Part shown: positions 31,421 to 40,951 of the stretch, piece by piece
Position numbering within the stretch: the first letter of the stretch is position 1
Layout of the letters: each line of letters opens with the position of its first letter
NCBI GenBank assembly: GCA_018662365.1
Contig: JABJGH010000038.1
Span: forward strand, 1-55,275
Source: Chloroflexota bacterium
GTDB taxonomy: Bacteria > Chloroflexota > Anaerolineae > Anaerolineales > UBA11579
Reading direction: 5' to 3'
Length of the DNA stretch: 55,275 nt
Translations under genes and position numbers: made by a program
Notes under the pieces: model-generated
Database searches by the model: none
Seen by the model: only the letters and a program-made list of their open reading frames with translations
What the model was told of the DNA's origin: nothing

Positions 31421-32200
31421 ATGGAAGCGAACGCTATCATCCTCAAAACCAGCAATTATAAAGTTGCCACCCCGGTATACCAAGGCCCCCTTGACCTACT
31501 TTTACAGCTAATTGAAAGGTCTGAATTAGATATTACTAAGGTGGCTCTTGCTGAAGTAACCAAACCATTCTTGGCATATGTAAAAGATCTAGAGAATCGA
31601 CAAGCTGAAGAAGTCTCTGGATTTTTGATTATCGCGGCCCGGCTGATGCAGATCAAATCGGAGGCATTATTGCCCCGCCCACCAGAAAGAGAAATAGGTG
31701 AGGAAGACCCGGGGGATGCGCTTATTCAACAATTGGTGATCTATAAACGATATAAAGAGATTTCTCAGATCTTATGGCAAAGGGAGCGAGACGGGCTTAA
31801 AAGTTATTTGAGGATCGCCCCTACCCCAAAAGTGGAAAGTAAATTGGATATGAGTGGGGTAACTTTGAACGATCTGATCAAGGCGGCTTCGAGAATTTAT
31901 TCTGAGGCGGCAGAGAAACATTCTCTTGGATCGGTGGTCCGGGCTCCGCGAGTGACTATCAGCGAAAAAATCAAACATATTACATGGACATTAAAATCTT
32001 CGGGGCGTTCTACGTTTAGGAATTTATTGACTAAGAAATTTTCTAGAATCGAGACGGTGGTAACGTTCTTAGCTGTTCTGGAGCTAATTAAAATATATCG
32101 GATCAAAGCGTCTCAGGATGATTTGTTCGGTGAGATTGAAATAGAACCCACTGAACAATGGAATGACGGTGAAGAATTAGAATTAGAATTTATCGAATAA
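31421..32200 (+). CDS. scpA: Segregation and condensation protein A
   Basis: Kleisin subunit that bridges SMC heads with ScpB in chromosome condensation. YQGPLDLLLQLIERSELDITKVALAEVT is the kleisin N-terminal signature. The central part is helical and contains RLMQIKSEALLPRP. The C-terminal winged helix (TFLAVLELIKIYRIKASQDDLFGEI) binds SMC. Length (259) fits. scpB, which usually follows, is absent; a convergent VanZ gene overlaps its end by 18 bases. Confidence 0.93.
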   Translation: MEANAIILKTSNYKVATPVYQGPLDLLLQLIERSELDITKVALAEVTKPFLAYVKDLENRQAEEVSGFLIIAARLMQIKSEALLPRPPEREIGEEDPGDALIQQLVIYKRYKEISQILWQRERDGLKSYLRIAPTPKVESKLDMSGVTLNDLIKAASRIYSEAAEKHSLGSVVRAPRVTISEKIKHITWTLKSSGRSTFRNLLTKKFSRIETVVTFLAVLELIKIYRIKASQDDLFGEIEIEPTEQWNDGEELELEFIE

Positions 32201-32560
32201 TTTGAATTTTTTCGATAGAAATATTGAGATAATACTGCCCAAAGCATCGATCACCACATCCCATAAACTTCCATACCTGCCAGGTACGTAAGATTGATGC
32301 CACTCATCCGTCAGAGCGTAAAGTACTGCCAAGAATAAAACAACCCACTGAACCTTAGAAATCTTGTTTCCGAATCCATAAATATATGCCAAGGTCAAAA
32401 GCCCATAACCTGCCATATGGGCCCCTTTTTTTACTAGGAGATCCAAAAGTCCGAAGGAAGGCATTTCAGTTGCAGGAATAGAAGAAAACAAAAATATTCC
32501 AATCATTATTAATAGTGCTGGAATCCATTTTAAAAGTGGTTTATATTTCATGAAAGTCAT
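32183..32560 (-). CDS. VanZ family membrane protein
   Basis: A 125-residue protein with four hydrophobic spans. IFLFSSIPATEMP, KKGAHMAGYGLLTLAYIYG and LTDEWHQSYVPGRYGSLWDVVIDALGS are the VanZ hallmarks. VanZ domains are linked to low-level glycopeptide resistance and membrane adaptation, but most have no known role. It overlaps scpA tail to tail by 18 bases. The start (first of two ATGs) lacks a Shine-Dalgarno; a TATATT box about 10 bases upstream suggests a very short leader. Confidence 0.88.
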   Translation of the reverse strand: MTFMKYKPLLKWIPALLIMIGIFLFSSIPATEMPSFGLLDLLVKKGAHMAGYGLLTLAYIYGFGNKISKVQWVVLFLAVLYALTDEWHQSYVPGRYGSLWDVVIDALGSIISIFLSKKFKLFDKF

Positions 32561-32586
32561 TTTAACTCAAAATATACGAAGGTAAT

Positions 32587-34632
32587 ATGAGCAATCAATT
32601 AGCAAACGAGAATTCCCCCTATCTTTTACAGCATAAGGACAACCCCGTCGATTGGTACCCCTGGGGAAAAGAAGCCTTGAATAAAGCAAAAACTGAGAAT
32701 AAGCCAATCTTTTTGAGCATTGGGTATGCGGCTTGCCATTGGTGCCATGTGATGGAACATGAATCCTTTGAAGACCCGAAAACTGCAGAAATCATGAACC
32801 AAAATTTCATTAATATCAAGGTAGATAGAGAAGAACGACCGGATATTGACGGGATATATATGAAGGCGGTTGTGGCAATGACTGGGCAAGGTGGTTGGCC
32901 AATGAGTGTATTTTTAACGCCAGATGGAAAACCATTTTATGGAGGGACATACTTCCCACCGGTGCGCAGGTATAACATGCCCAGTTTTGGGGAAATTTTA
33001 CTCAGCCTTTCAAATGCATGGCAGAACGACCAAGATACCCTGCTTACTAACAGTGATCAACTCACCCAACATATTCTGGATCAATCCAAATCATCCACTA
33101 ACTCCAAAACATTGAAGCCTAATGACTTGGAAAATGCAGTGGACACCTTGATCAAAAACTATGACTGGGATAAGGGCGGTTGGGGAAAAGCACCAAAATT
33201 TCCTCAGGGAATGACAATTCAATTCCTGTTAAAACGAGCAAGTGCAGGCAACGAAAAAGCTTTAGAGATTGCAGAGCATGCACTTAAAGCAATGGCGAAG
33301 GGTGGGATGTATGATGTGATCGGTGGGGGTTTTGCCAGGTATAGTGTGGATAACGATTGGTTGGTTCCCCATTTTGAAAAGATGCTCTATGACAATGCCC
33401 AACTGGCAAGAGCTAATTTGCATGCCTATTTGTTAACCAATGATCCATTTTATAAACAGATCGTGGAGGAAACCTTAGATTTTATTGTGCGAGAGATGAC
33501 CGATTCTGAAGGGGGATTCTATAGCAGCTTGGATGCAGACTCTGAGGGCATTGAGGGAAAATATTATGTTTGGGATCTAAAAGAAATCATAGAGGTCATT
33601 GAGAATTCTGATGATCTAGAGCTATTGAAATCTGCCTATGACCTAAATAAACGAGGAAATTTTGAAGGAAATATTGTATTCCAAAGAGCTGCAACCCTCG
33701 AGAACTTAAGCGAGAAATTTGAATCATCCCCAGATGAAGTTAATAACCGACTCAAAGGAATGCATGAAAAACTTTATCAAGTTCGGGAAGAACGGGTTCG
33801 ACCGGGAACGGACGACAAGGTTTTGACCTCATGGAATAGTCTGATGATGATTATATTTGCGGAAGCTGGTCGGTATTTAGAAAGAGAAGACTATATTGCT
33901 GTCGCGCAAAAAAATGCAAGTTTTCTTCTTACAGAAATGAAGTTGGAAAATCGATTATTACGATCCTGCCGAAAAGGAAAGGCCAGTCATAACGCCTATT
34001 TGGAAGACTATGCTGGATTGATCTTAGGATTGTTAGCCCTTTATCAGACTGATTTTGACTCCCGTTGGTATCAATCCGCAAAAGAATTGAGTGTGGAAAT
34101 GATCAGTCATTTTTCAGATCCTGAAGGCGGATTTTTTGATACTCGTGATGATCATGAAGCTTTGATTGCCAGGCCCAAAGAAACACAAGACAATGCTACT
34201 CCCTCAGGAAATAGTCTGGCAGCAAATGCCTTACTAATGATGTCTGCATTCTCTGGAAATGGGGAATGGCATGATCTTGCCATACGGTCATTGGAAAGTG
34301 TGATTGAGTTTTTTGCTAAATATCCAACTGGTTTTGGAAATTGGCTTTGTGGGGCTGACTTTGCATTGGCAGAGGTCAAAGAAATTGCGGTTATCGGAGA
34401 CCCCAAATTGAAAGAAAGTCTGGAATTATTGGATCAGGTTTGGAAGGAATGGCGGCCACATTTTATTGTCGCGGCTGCGGAAGTCCCTGTGAATCAAGAA
34501 TCTCCTGAGATATTAAAAGATCGCCCAATGATGGACGATCTCCCTACTGCTTATGTTTGTGAAAATTTCGTTTGTAAGCGACCCGTTAATTCTGTGGAAG
34601 CTTTAAAACTACAATTATCGCCTTCTAAATAG
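32587..34632 (+). CDS. DUF255/YyaL-type thioredoxin-fold protein
   Basis: A 681-residue protein of the YyaL/SPATA20 family. The N-terminal thioredoxin-like domain (residues 1 to about 165) begins [18 protein letters not shown] and holds Cys50-His-Trp-Cys53. The rest is an alpha/alpha-barrel of the six-hairpin type, with [29 protein letters not shown] and [14 protein letters not shown]. The biochemical role is unresolved; relatives are sometimes linked to cellobiose epimerase-like folds. AAGG precedes the ATG. Its 3' end overlaps the convergent SH3 gene by 18 bases. Confidence 0.92.
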   Translation: MSNQLANENSPYLLQHKDNPVDWYPWGKEALNKAKTENKPIFLSIGYAACHWCHVMEHESFEDPKTAEIMNQNFINIKVDREERPDIDGIYMKAVVAMTGQGGWPMSVFLTPDGKPFYGGTYFPPVRRYNMPSFGEILLSLSNAWQNDQDTLLTNSDQLTQHILDQSKSSTNSKTLKPNDLENAVDTLIKNYDWDKGGWGKAPKFPQGMTIQFLLKRASAGNEKALEIAEHALKAMAKGGMYDVIGGGFARYSVDNDWLVPHFEKMLYDNAQLARANLHAYLLTNDPFYKQIVEETLDFIVREMTDSEGGFYSSLDADSEGIEGKYYVWDLKEIIEVIENSDDLELLKSAYDLNKRGNFEGNIVFQRAATLENLSEKFESSPDEVNNRLKGMHEKLYQVREERVRPGTDDKVLTSWNSLMMIIFAEAGRYLEREDYIAVAQKNASFLLTEMKLENRLLRSCRKGKASHNAYLEDYAGLILGLLALYQTDFDSRWYQSAKELSVEMISHFSDPEGGFFDTRDDHEALIARPKETQDNATPSGNSLAANALLMMSAFSGNGEWHDLAIRSLESVIEFFAKYPTGFGNWLCGADFALAEVKEIAVIGDPKLKESLELLDQVWKEWRPHFIVAAAEVPVNQESPEILKDRPMMDDLPTAYVCENFVCKRPVNSVEALKLQLSPSK

Positions 34633-35238
34633 GGAGATAAGTGCCCCAAACATTCCAATAAATCCTAGAATTGCGATGACCAAGCCCATAGGGAAATTGC
34701 CTGTGGCTAAGCCTTCTGTTGGAGATTCAAATGTAGGAATGATCAGCGGAGGTGGCGCGGTAAAGGTTGGCAATCTGGTTGCCGGAATTTCCTCAATGAA
34801 TTCTGCCGCTAAAGTGGCATTCACTGTGGAAGTAATGCGGGGTGTTGGAAATGGGGGTGGTTCGATAATTGGCAATTCCCCAGCCCGAATCACTGTGACT
34901 AAGGGTGAGTAAACCCATGCAACCCCTCCGGATACACCCGCATAGGCAATTTGAATCCATTCCCCAGAGGCTGATTTACCGTAAGCTGGAACTACTTGCC
35001 CTGCAACTAAAACGCCGATGAGGTCATAACTTGTTTTGGGTCCTGAACGCACATTTATTTGCTCCCGATCAGAATTTACCCTGGCGGTAGGTCCTTCGGG
35101 TGTTCCGGTCACGGTGGCTACAGCGACAGTGGGCTGCTGGGCATGCACTGCAGGATTACCAAAGGCAATAGAACTTATTAGCAGGCCCACAACTATAATT
35201 ATTAATAAAACCACAAAGCGAATATTAAAATTTCGCAT
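34615..35238 (-). CDS. Secreted SH3-domain protein with C-terminal membrane anchor
   Basis: A 207-residue surface protein. The N terminus is a signal peptide or anchor ([20 protein letters not shown], ending near AVHA). A bacterial SH3 domain follows at about residues 57-115 ([29 protein letters not shown] ... WVYSPLV). Then comes a Pro/Thr-rich linker (about 120-170) and a C-terminal hydrophobic span ending in RRR. This layout resembles a cell-wall or S-layer binding module held at the membrane, but no LPxTG motif is present. GGAGG precedes the ATG. Confidence 0.82.
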   Translation of the reverse strand: MRNFNIRFVVLLIIIVVGLLISSIAFGNPAVHAQQPTVAVATVTGTPEGPTARVNSDREQINVRSGPKTSYDLIGVLVAGQVVPAYGKSASGEWIQIAYAGVSGGVAWVYSPLVTVIRAGELPIIEPPPFPTPRITSTVNATLAAEFIEEIPATRLPTFTAPPPLIIPTFESPTEGLATGNFPMGLVIAILGFIGMFGALISLFRRR

Positions 35239-35282
35239 TCAACCTCCAAAAAACATTCGGGTGGATTATAATGCATTTAGCT

Positions 35283-35870
35283 ATGAACACAAAAACATTC
35301 CATGGAAAGATAACAGCAAAAGACCTTGCAAAAGCCCTAGTGGCACGATTTACCCATAACAATATGACTGCGAAGCAGACCCTTAGTGGTGAACAATATA
35401 TCGTGCAAATATCCACCCGCCCCAATCCCACTTCTGGTGGGAAGACAGCTCTTGGTCTGACACTTCAACAAAATGAAGATCGAGTTGTGGTGAAATTGGG
35501 AAAACAAGAATGGTTGGGGATCGCGGCAAGTTTTGGGAAAACGTTACTCTCAGCCAAAATGAATCCTTTCAATTTAATTGGACGATTGGATGATATTGCC
35601 CAAGATATTGAGAATATGAGCTTGGATGATCAAATATGGGGCGTGATCGAAGAGGTTGCCATTGCAATGGGTGCGTCCACGCAAATCTCTGAAAGATTGC
35701 GCAGCACGAGTTGTGAGTATTGCAATGTAGCAAACCCGATCGGTGCTTCAAATTGTTTAGGTTGTGGTGCGCCGATGGGGGACCAACAACCGAGAACTTG
35801 TTTGAATTGCGGGCATGTGCCCGATCCAAATGAAACATTTTGCAGCAATTGTGGAGATCGCCTGGACTAG
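35283..35870 (+). CDS. Unknown protein with two C-terminal zinc ribbons
   Basis: A 195-residue protein. The N-terminal 120 residues have no recognised domain. The tail carries two ribbon-like CxxC pairs: CEYC...CLGC (about residues 143-160) and CLNC...CSNC (about 172-191). Zinc ribbons of this kind often tether regulators or membrane partners. A TATAAT at 35267-35272 ends 10 bases before the ATG, so an earlier ATG at 35271, which overlaps the box, is rejected. The last codons and stop lie inside the terminator palindrome. Confidence 0.72.
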   Translation: MNTKTFHGKITAKDLAKALVARFTHNNMTAKQTLSGEQYIVQISTRPNPTSGGKTALGLTLQQNEDRVVVKLGKQEWLGIAASFGKTLLSAKMNPFNLIGRLDDIAQDIENMSLDDQIWGVIEEVAIAMGASTQISERLRSTSCEYCNVANPIGASNCLGCGAPMGDQQPRTCLNCGHVPDPNETFCSNCGDRLD

Positions 35871-35888
35871 TCCAGGCGATTTTGTTTT
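35857..35888 (+). terminator. Terminator overlapping the end of the zinc-ribbon gene
   Basis: A perfect 24-bp palindrome (35857-35880) with core CGCCTGGACTAGTCCAGGCG, followed by TTTTGTTTTTT. The TAG stop lies at the centre. Confidence 0.88.
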
Positions 35889-35986
35889 TTAAGAAAAAAA
35901 TATTATACTTAAAGTGAAATATATTACAAATTTGAGATTAGCTCAGATCAGGAAAATTATTAATTTTGTTTGAAAGGATGGTTTCC

Positions 35987-37069
35987 ATGAAAAAGAAAAA
36001 TAGCCTTATTCATTTTATTTCGTTGGGGTTAATCATTTTGTTAATTCTCTCGGGTTGTGCTCCATCACCAGATGAGAATGATAGTTCAAATCCGGCCTCC
36101 AATGAGAATACTGCTGCTGATAATAACAAAACCAACGAAGTTGAAAATAATTACTCTGAGGAACCTAATGCTGATGAAGTAATTCCTGAAGAACCAGCAA
36201 TAGTGTCAAATGTGCCAGAAAATAATCGTCATGTATTCTTGGAAGGAATGGAAGCCCTCTCAAATGAACCGGTCCAAATTGAGATTCCTACCGATGATGG
36301 CCGAACTATTCAAGGATATTATTATCCGGGGCTTTACAACCCTGGCCCCATCTTAGTGTTGATGCATTGGGCTGGAGGAGATATGCATGATTGGGATGTG
36401 ATCGCCCCCTGGTTGCAAAACCGAGGCGTAGAGCCATTGAGATATGGGAATGATTCGCCTTGGTGGAACCCCACCTGGTTTCCAGAGCTACCCGAATGGG
36501 CCTCTTTTGGTGTGATTGTTTTTAATTTTGGCGAGTTTGGATTGAAGGAAAGTGACCGCGATACCTGGGTGTTGGATGCAAAGGCTGCCGTAGATTTTGC
36601 AACGCAACTGGAGGAAGCTAGTCCAGATCAAATTACCACAATGGGAGCCAGTATTGGTTCGGATGGCAGCCCAGATGGTTGTTACCTGCATCAATTGGAC
36701 GACACTTCCATTGGCACCTGCTTAGGCGCTTTTTCATTTTCGCCGGGAAATTATTTGAAGAATGTGGATAATTTCAATTTCACCTATGCTGAGACGATTG
36801 AAGGTTTAGTGATGAACCCGGATGCTGAGAAGGTCGCATATTGTTTAGCGGCTAAGGAAGATTATGACTCCCCAGATACATGCCTCGGCGCAATTCAGGA
36901 TAAAGAAGAGTTCGATAGATATAAGGTATTTCTTTATCCTGGCGGTGCGCACGGCATGCGATTGGTTGAACCGGATCAATTCCCCATTGAGCCAGAGCTC
37001 CAAAAAACTTCTCTTGAGATCTATTTGATGTTTTTGGAAGACGTCTATCAAATTGAACTTGATGAATAA
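35987..37069 (+). CDS. Lipoprotein with alpha/beta-hydrolase fold
   Basis: A 360-residue lipoprotein. The signal LILLILSGC ends with lipobox Cys24, followed by an Asn/Glu/Ser-rich linker to about residue 75. The hydrolase domain has strand PILVLMHWAGG, nucleophile elbow TMGASIGSDG and a C-terminal GGAHGMRL His, in the style of dienelactone hydrolases. An acid residue was not located with certainty. The start ATG at 35987 follows AAAGGA by 8 bases; a TTG at 35966 is rejected. The substrate is unknown. Confidence 0.82.
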   Translation: MKKKNSLIHFISLGLIILLILSGCAPSPDENDSSNPASNENTAADNNKTNEVENNYSEEPNADEVIPEEPAIVSNVPENNRHVFLEGMEALSNEPVQIEIPTDDGRTIQGYYYPGLYNPGPILVLMHWAGGDMHDWDVIAPWLQNRGVEPLRYGNDSPWWNPTWFPELPEWASFGVIVFNFGEFGLKESDRDTWVLDAKAAVDFATQLEEASPDQITTMGASIGSDGSPDGCYLHQLDDTSIGTCLGAFSFSPGNYLKNVDNFNFTYAETIEGLVMNPDAEKVAYCLAAKEDYDSPDTCLGAIQDKEEFDRYKVFLYPGGAHGMRLVEPDQFPIEPELQKTSLEIYLMFLEDVYQIELDE

Positions 37070-37071
37070 AT

Positions 37072-37107
37072 AAAAAAACCTGGGAGAAGTTCTCCCAGGT
37101 TTTTTTA
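37072..37107. terminator. Bidirectional terminator
   Basis: AACCTGGGAGA / TCTCCCAGGTT with flanking A and T runs, between the lipoprotein gene and the convergent exonuclease gene. Confidence 0.92.
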
Positions 37108-37111
37108 TTAT

Positions 37112-37879
37112 CTATAAAACCAAATCGATGGTAACCGGACAGTGGTCTGACCCGAAAACATCGCCATGGATGACCACATCTTTCACTTTGTCCATCAGAC
37201 TTTCGGACACCAAGAAATAATCCAAACGCCAGCCTACATTTCTCTCCCTAGCACCGCTCCGGAAACTCCACCAACTGTATTGTTCTTTTTCTGGGTACAG
37301 ATTGCGGAAGGCATCCACAAATCCATGCTCCAAATATTTACTCACCCATTCTCTTTCTTCCGGTAAAAACCCGGTGGTTTTCTTATTAGTTTTATGATTC
37401 TTTAGATCGATCTCTTCGTGACAGGTGTTGAAATCTCCGGTAATAATGATCTGTTCACCGTCAGCATGAAGTTGATCACAATAATCGAGAAGTTCTTTAT
37501 AGAATTCTAATTTATAGGAGACGCGGCTGTGATCTCGCCCGCCATTGGGAAAATAAATATTAAATAATCGAATATCTTCAAACTTGGTCTGGATCACACG
37601 ACCCTCTACATCGAATTTTTCGATTCCAAATCCATTTTCTGTAATCGCATCTTCATCTTTATTTAGGGTTAATACCCCGCTATATCCAGGTCTTTCTGCA
37701 GGATTCCAGTTGGCCTGATACCCTTCAAATTCTATTTTCTGGGCTTCGGTCAATTGATCTTCACGAGCTTTAATCTCCTGGAGACAAACCACATCTGGAC
37801 TGAAATTCTTCATCCATCCCCACGCTTCTTTTCTAAAAACTGCTCGGAGTCCATTCACATTCCAAGTAGTAATTTTCAT
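37112..37879 (-). CDS. xth: Exodeoxyribonuclease III
   Basis: AP endonuclease and 3' exonuclease for base excision repair, 255 residues. MKITTWNVNGLRAV, LQEIKARE, GDFNTCHEEIDL, and GWRLDYFLVS...HGDVFGSDHCPVTIDL are the metal and catalytic blocks (Asn, Glu, Asp-x-Asn, Asp-His). AGGAG precedes the ATG. A UDG-like gene lies 1.5 kb away on the other strand, but no direct link is evident. Confidence 0.95.
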   Translation of the reverse strand: MKITTWNVNGLRAVFRKEAWGWMKNFSPDVVCLQEIKAREDQLTEAQKIEFEGYQANWNPAERPGYSGVLTLNKDEDAITENGFGIEKFDVEGRVIQTKFEDIRLFNIYFPNGGRDHSRVSYKLEFYKELLDYCDQLHADGEQIIITGDFNTCHEEIDLKNHKTNKKTTGFLPEEREWVSKYLEHGFVDAFRNLYPEKEQYSWWSFRSGARERNVGWRLDYFLVSESLMDKVKDVVIHGDVFGSDHCPVTIDLVL

Positions 37880-37978
37880 ATTTTTATCTCCTAATGATTT
37901 CGGTGAAGTTAGATTTTACCTCCTCTTAATCAAATGTGTTAAAATTCATTTTTGAACAAATTAATCAAGAGTATTCCA

Positions 37979-39256
37979 ATGGCAAATAAACAAACTGTAA
38001 AATCTGTAAAAGGTACCCGAGACTATTATCCCGAGGAAATGGCTATCCGCACTTGGTTATATGACAATATGCGCAGTGTTTCGGAAGAATTTGGGTTCCA
38101 AGAATATGAGGGGCCGATCTTAGAAACCTTAGATCTTTATGCTTCAAAGTCTGGGGAAGAAATTGTTGAGAAGCAATCTTATGTTTTTGAAGATCGTTCA
38201 GGTGAAAAGATTACCCTTCGACCAGAATTAACCCCAAGTTTGGCTCGGATGGTTGCGAAAAAACAAGGACAGCTCACCTTCCCATTGAGGTGGTGGTCTT
38301 TTGGACCTTTTTGGCGATATGAAAGACCGCAAAAGGGTCGGACCCGAGAATTTTTCCAATGGAATATTGACATGATTGGGGAAGATTCAGCAGGTGCGGA
38401 TGCAGAATTAGTCATCATTGCAGCCTCTTTTCTCAAGCGAGTGGGATTAAATGCGGACGAAGTACAGATTAAGGTCAACAGCCGAGAGTTGATGGATGCC
38501 GAGACGAATAAATTGGGATTGGACGATGAAGCCCGTGCAAAAGCCTTTCAATGGATCGACCGAAAAGATAAATTAAAAGAAGACGCCTGGTTGAATTATG
38601 GGAAGGAACTTGGATTTTCTGAGGTTCAAATGCAGGGAATTCAGGACTTGATTAATAACAAGGATCTATGGAAAAACTCTGAAACTTTGACCGAAGTTTT
38701 TAAAATCGTGGAAGCTTACGGGATGAGTGATTATATTAGTTTTGATCCAAGCATTATTCGCGGATTACTTTATTACACCGGCACCGTATTTGAAGCCTGG
38801 GACACCGCAGGAGACTTTCGGGCATTATTTGGTGGAGGGAGATACGATAATTTGGTTGGTGATGTCGGTGGTCAAAAGGTTGGCGCAGTGGGTTTTGCCT
38901 GTGGGGACCTTGTGATCAAACTATTGCTGGATAAATTAGGGCGGCTCCCAGAAGTTGGAAGCACACCTGCGGATGTATATATCACTGTCTTTGATCAAGA
39001 TACCTTTACCGAATCGTTGGGTTTGGCAAAAGAAATCCGACAGGCAGGCATCAAAGTGACCAGTCATTTGAAAATTGAGAAATTAGGGAAACAATTTAAG
39101 TACGCAGATCGAATTGGGGCCAGGTATGCATTGGTGCTGGGACCTGATGAAATAGCTAGTGGTATGGTAAATCTGAAAAATTTACAGGATGGGGATCAAA
39201 AACAAATATCAAGAGAAAGTTTGATCAGCGAGCTAAAAAAATTCCTTGAAGGCTAA
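37979..39256 (+). CDS. hisS: Histidyl-tRNA synthetase
   Basis: Class II synthetase, 425 residues. GTRDYYPEEMAIRTWLYD is the N-terminal signature, LRPELTPSLARMVA motif 2 onset with RWWSFGPFWRYERPQKGRTREFFQWNID, and GLLYYTGTVFEAW the histidine motif, followed by ALFGGGRYDNL (motif 3). The C-terminal anticodon domain begins near residue 330. The start ATG at 37979 replaces a TTG at 37952. tRNA-His follows 31 bases after the stop, and its promoter overlaps the last codons. Confidence 0.96.
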   Translation: MANKQTVKSVKGTRDYYPEEMAIRTWLYDNMRSVSEEFGFQEYEGPILETLDLYASKSGEEIVEKQSYVFEDRSGEKITLRPELTPSLARMVAKKQGQLTFPLRWWSFGPFWRYERPQKGRTREFFQWNIDMIGEDSAGADAELVIIAASFLKRVGLNADEVQIKVNSRELMDAETNKLGLDDEARAKAFQWIDRKDKLKEDAWLNYGKELGFSEVQMQGIQDLINNKDLWKNSETLTEVFKIVEAYGMSDYISFDPSIIRGLLYYTGTVFEAWDTAGDFRALFGGGRYDNLVGDVGGQKVGAVGFACGDLVIKLLLDKLGRLPEVGSTPADVYITVFDQDTFTESLGLAKEIRQAGIKVTSHLKIEKLGKQFKYADRIGARYALVLGPDEIASGMVNLKNLQDGDQKQISRESLISELKKFLEG

Positions 39257-39274
39257 GTCCCTTCATGTTAGAAT
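39246..39274 (+). promoter_or_regulatory. Promoter of tRNA-His inside the hisS 3' end
   Basis: TTGAAG at 39246-39251 and TAGAAT at 39269-39274 with a 17-base spacer and an extended TG. The -35 box covers the last sense codons of hisS. Confidence 0.75.
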
Positions 39275-39287
39275 ACGCCTCGCACAT

Positions 39288-39360
39288 GGTGGGTGTAGCT
39301 CAACGGCAGAGCGTCGCACTGTGACTGCGGATGTTGAGGGTTCGAAACCCTTCACCCACC
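39288..39360 (+). tRNA. tRNA-His (anticodon GUG)
   Basis: GGTGGGTG at the 5' end pairs with CACCCACC at the 3' end, giving the extra G(-1):C73 pair of tRNA-His. Loop CTGTGAC holds GTG; the T arm is GAGGGTTCGAAACCCTT. CCA is not encoded. Confidence 0.96.
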
Positions 39361-39362
39361 CT

Positions 39363-39394
39363 AAACCGATCTAAACTTTTTAGATCGGTTTTTA
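39363..39394 (+). terminator. Terminator of tRNA-His
   Basis: AAACCGATCTA / TAGATCGGTTT with loop AACTTTT, then a T run. Confidence 0.92.
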
Positions 39395-39433
39395 TTATCC
39401 AAACGATTAGGATGTAGTTCCGGGAAGAAAACT

Positions 39434-40069
39434 ATGAGATTACAGAAACTATGGGATCTTTTTGAACAAGAAATCTTCCCTTTCGATTCTTCTGATTTGC
39501 TTTGGAACCCTTATAGCGGTGAAAATTCAGAATTGGACATATCTGAGGCGGCAAAAATACGAAGACAAAAGCTGAATAACTACCTTGAGAGCTATACAAA
39601 AATGCCTGAGGCACTTTTGGTTGGAGAAGCTCCGGGACCATGGGGATGTCGGTTTTCTGGAATTGCCTTTACGAGTGAGCGTCAATTGGTCAATGGCGAG
39701 CTTCCATTTCATGGGAAAACGACAAGCACCTTTGATCCCCCCGTTTTGGAACGATCTGGGACGATCTTATGGGGAAACTTATTGGACTATTTTCCAAGAT
39801 TTTTTGTCTGGAATTGCATCCCCTACCACCCCACAAACCCAAATGAACCTCTTTCCATCCGAACCCCAAAAAAGTCTGAGATCGTCGAGTTCAATCCAAT
39901 ATTAAAGGGAATGGTTGACATCTTATCCCCAAAAAAGGTTGTGGCAATTGGGAGAAAGGCGGAACAGGGATTGAGCCAAATTGGGCTTAATCCGATCTAT
40001 GTTCGTCATCCATCTTTTGGGGGAAAACCTGCATTTATCAAAGGAATGGCAGAGATTTTTAATTCATGA
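39434..40069 (+). CDS. Uracil-DNA glycosylase superfamily protein
   Basis: A 211-residue protein. EALLVGEAPGPWGCRFSGIAF is motif 1 of the UDG superfamily (GExPG). VWNCIPYHPTNPNEPLSIRTP and VVAIGRKAEQGL follow, and VRHPSFGGKPAF holds the His of the C-terminal motif. No four-Cys iron-sulfur site of families 4/5 is present. It could remove uracil or another damaged base, but the subfamily is not settled. A GGGAAG site precedes the ATG. Confidence 0.82.
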   Translation: MRLQKLWDLFEQEIFPFDSSDLLWNPYSGENSELDISEAAKIRRQKLNNYLESYTKMPEALLVGEAPGPWGCRFSGIAFTSERQLVNGELPFHGKTTSTFDPPVLERSGTILWGNLLDYFPRFFVWNCIPYHPTNPNEPLSIRTPKKSEIVEFNPILKGMVDILSPKKVVAIGRKAEQGLSQIGLNPIYVRHPSFGGKPAFIKGMAEIFNS

Positions 40070-40081
40070 TTCTTGGAAAAC

Positions 40082-40891
40082 TTATCTTCTCTCTAACTCT
40101 GCACCAAATTCAGCAGACAAGAAGAATAATACCCCCACCAAATAGACCCATAACCCTAGTGCGACGATCCAGGCAATTGAGCCATAGATAGAACCATACC
40201 TTTCAATAACGGTGCCTAAATAAGCCATAAATCCATATTTGGCGAGTTCAATAAGGAATGTGCCAGCCAAAGCACTATAGAAAGCAGCACTCTTATTTAC
40301 TGCTCGATTTGGAAAAACAGTGAATAACAAATAGATGGTGGATATCCCAATAATAAATTCAAATAATGGATTGTAAATGGACGAGTTGGGTAAGCTTAAA
40401 GATGTCTGAAACCAGTTTAATATGGGGAGAACCAAAAAAGAACCTAAGAAAACGATCCCCAAGATTAATACCGAAAGGGTTGCCTTCACCCTTCGCTGCC
40501 AATATCGATGAGGTTTTGCATCCCAAATTTCATTGAGAGCAGCAACCAAGACATTGAAAACCGCAGAGCCACTCCATACAAGACCAATGACACCGATGAC
40601 GCCAAATGAAGAGCCAGAATTTAGGGTTTGATCAATGATGGCATTGATATCATCCATCGCAAAGGGCACTGTGGTTGCCATGGTTGTATTTAATAATTGA
40701 CGGGCTTCAGAGGTTTGGAGGAATTGTCTTCCAATATAAATTACAAAAAGAATAAGGGGAAAAATTGCAAAGATGCCATAATAGGCTAATGCGGCGGACC
40801 AACCCGCGCAATGATGGTCTCGGAAGGAAGTGAGCACATTAATAATAAATTGCCAATAAGTGTCTAATTTCTCTTTTTTTATCCCAAGCAT
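40082..40891 (-). CDS. YihY/virulence factor BrkB family membrane protein
   Basis: A 269-residue protein with six hydrophobic spans. DHHCAGWSAALAYYGIFAIFPLILFVIYIG, GVIGLVWSGSAVFNVLVAALNEIWDAKPHRYWQRR and WIVALGLWVYLVGVLFFLSAEFGAELERR are the YihY (formerly RNase BN) hallmarks. The old RNase label is not supported. The start ATG at 40891 lies 6 bases after a minus-strand TATAAT; a TTG at 40906 overlaps that box and is rejected. Confidence 0.9.
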   Translation of the reverse strand: MLGIKKEKLDTYWQFIINVLTSFRDHHCAGWSAALAYYGIFAIFPLILFVIYIGRQFLQTSEARQLLNTTMATTVPFAMDDINAIIDQTLNSGSSFGVIGVIGLVWSGSAVFNVLVAALNEIWDAKPHRYWQRRVKATLSVLILGIVFLGSFLVLPILNWFQTSLSLPNSSIYNPLFEFIIGISTIYLLFTVFPNRAVNKSAAFYSALAGTFLIELAKYGFMAYLGTVIERYGSIYGSIAWIVALGLWVYLVGVLFFLSAEFGAELERR

Positions 40892-40897
40892 GGGTCG

Positions 40898-40903
40898 ATT
40901 ATA
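40898..40903 (-). promoter_or_regulatory. -10 box for the leaderless YihY gene
   Basis: Minus-strand TATAAT, spacer CGACCC (6 bases), then ATG; no Shine-Dalgarno. Confidence 0.65.
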
Positions 40904-40951
40904 CAATAAAAATCCGTTACACTATATCAGCAGTAGATTGAAGAAAAGATT

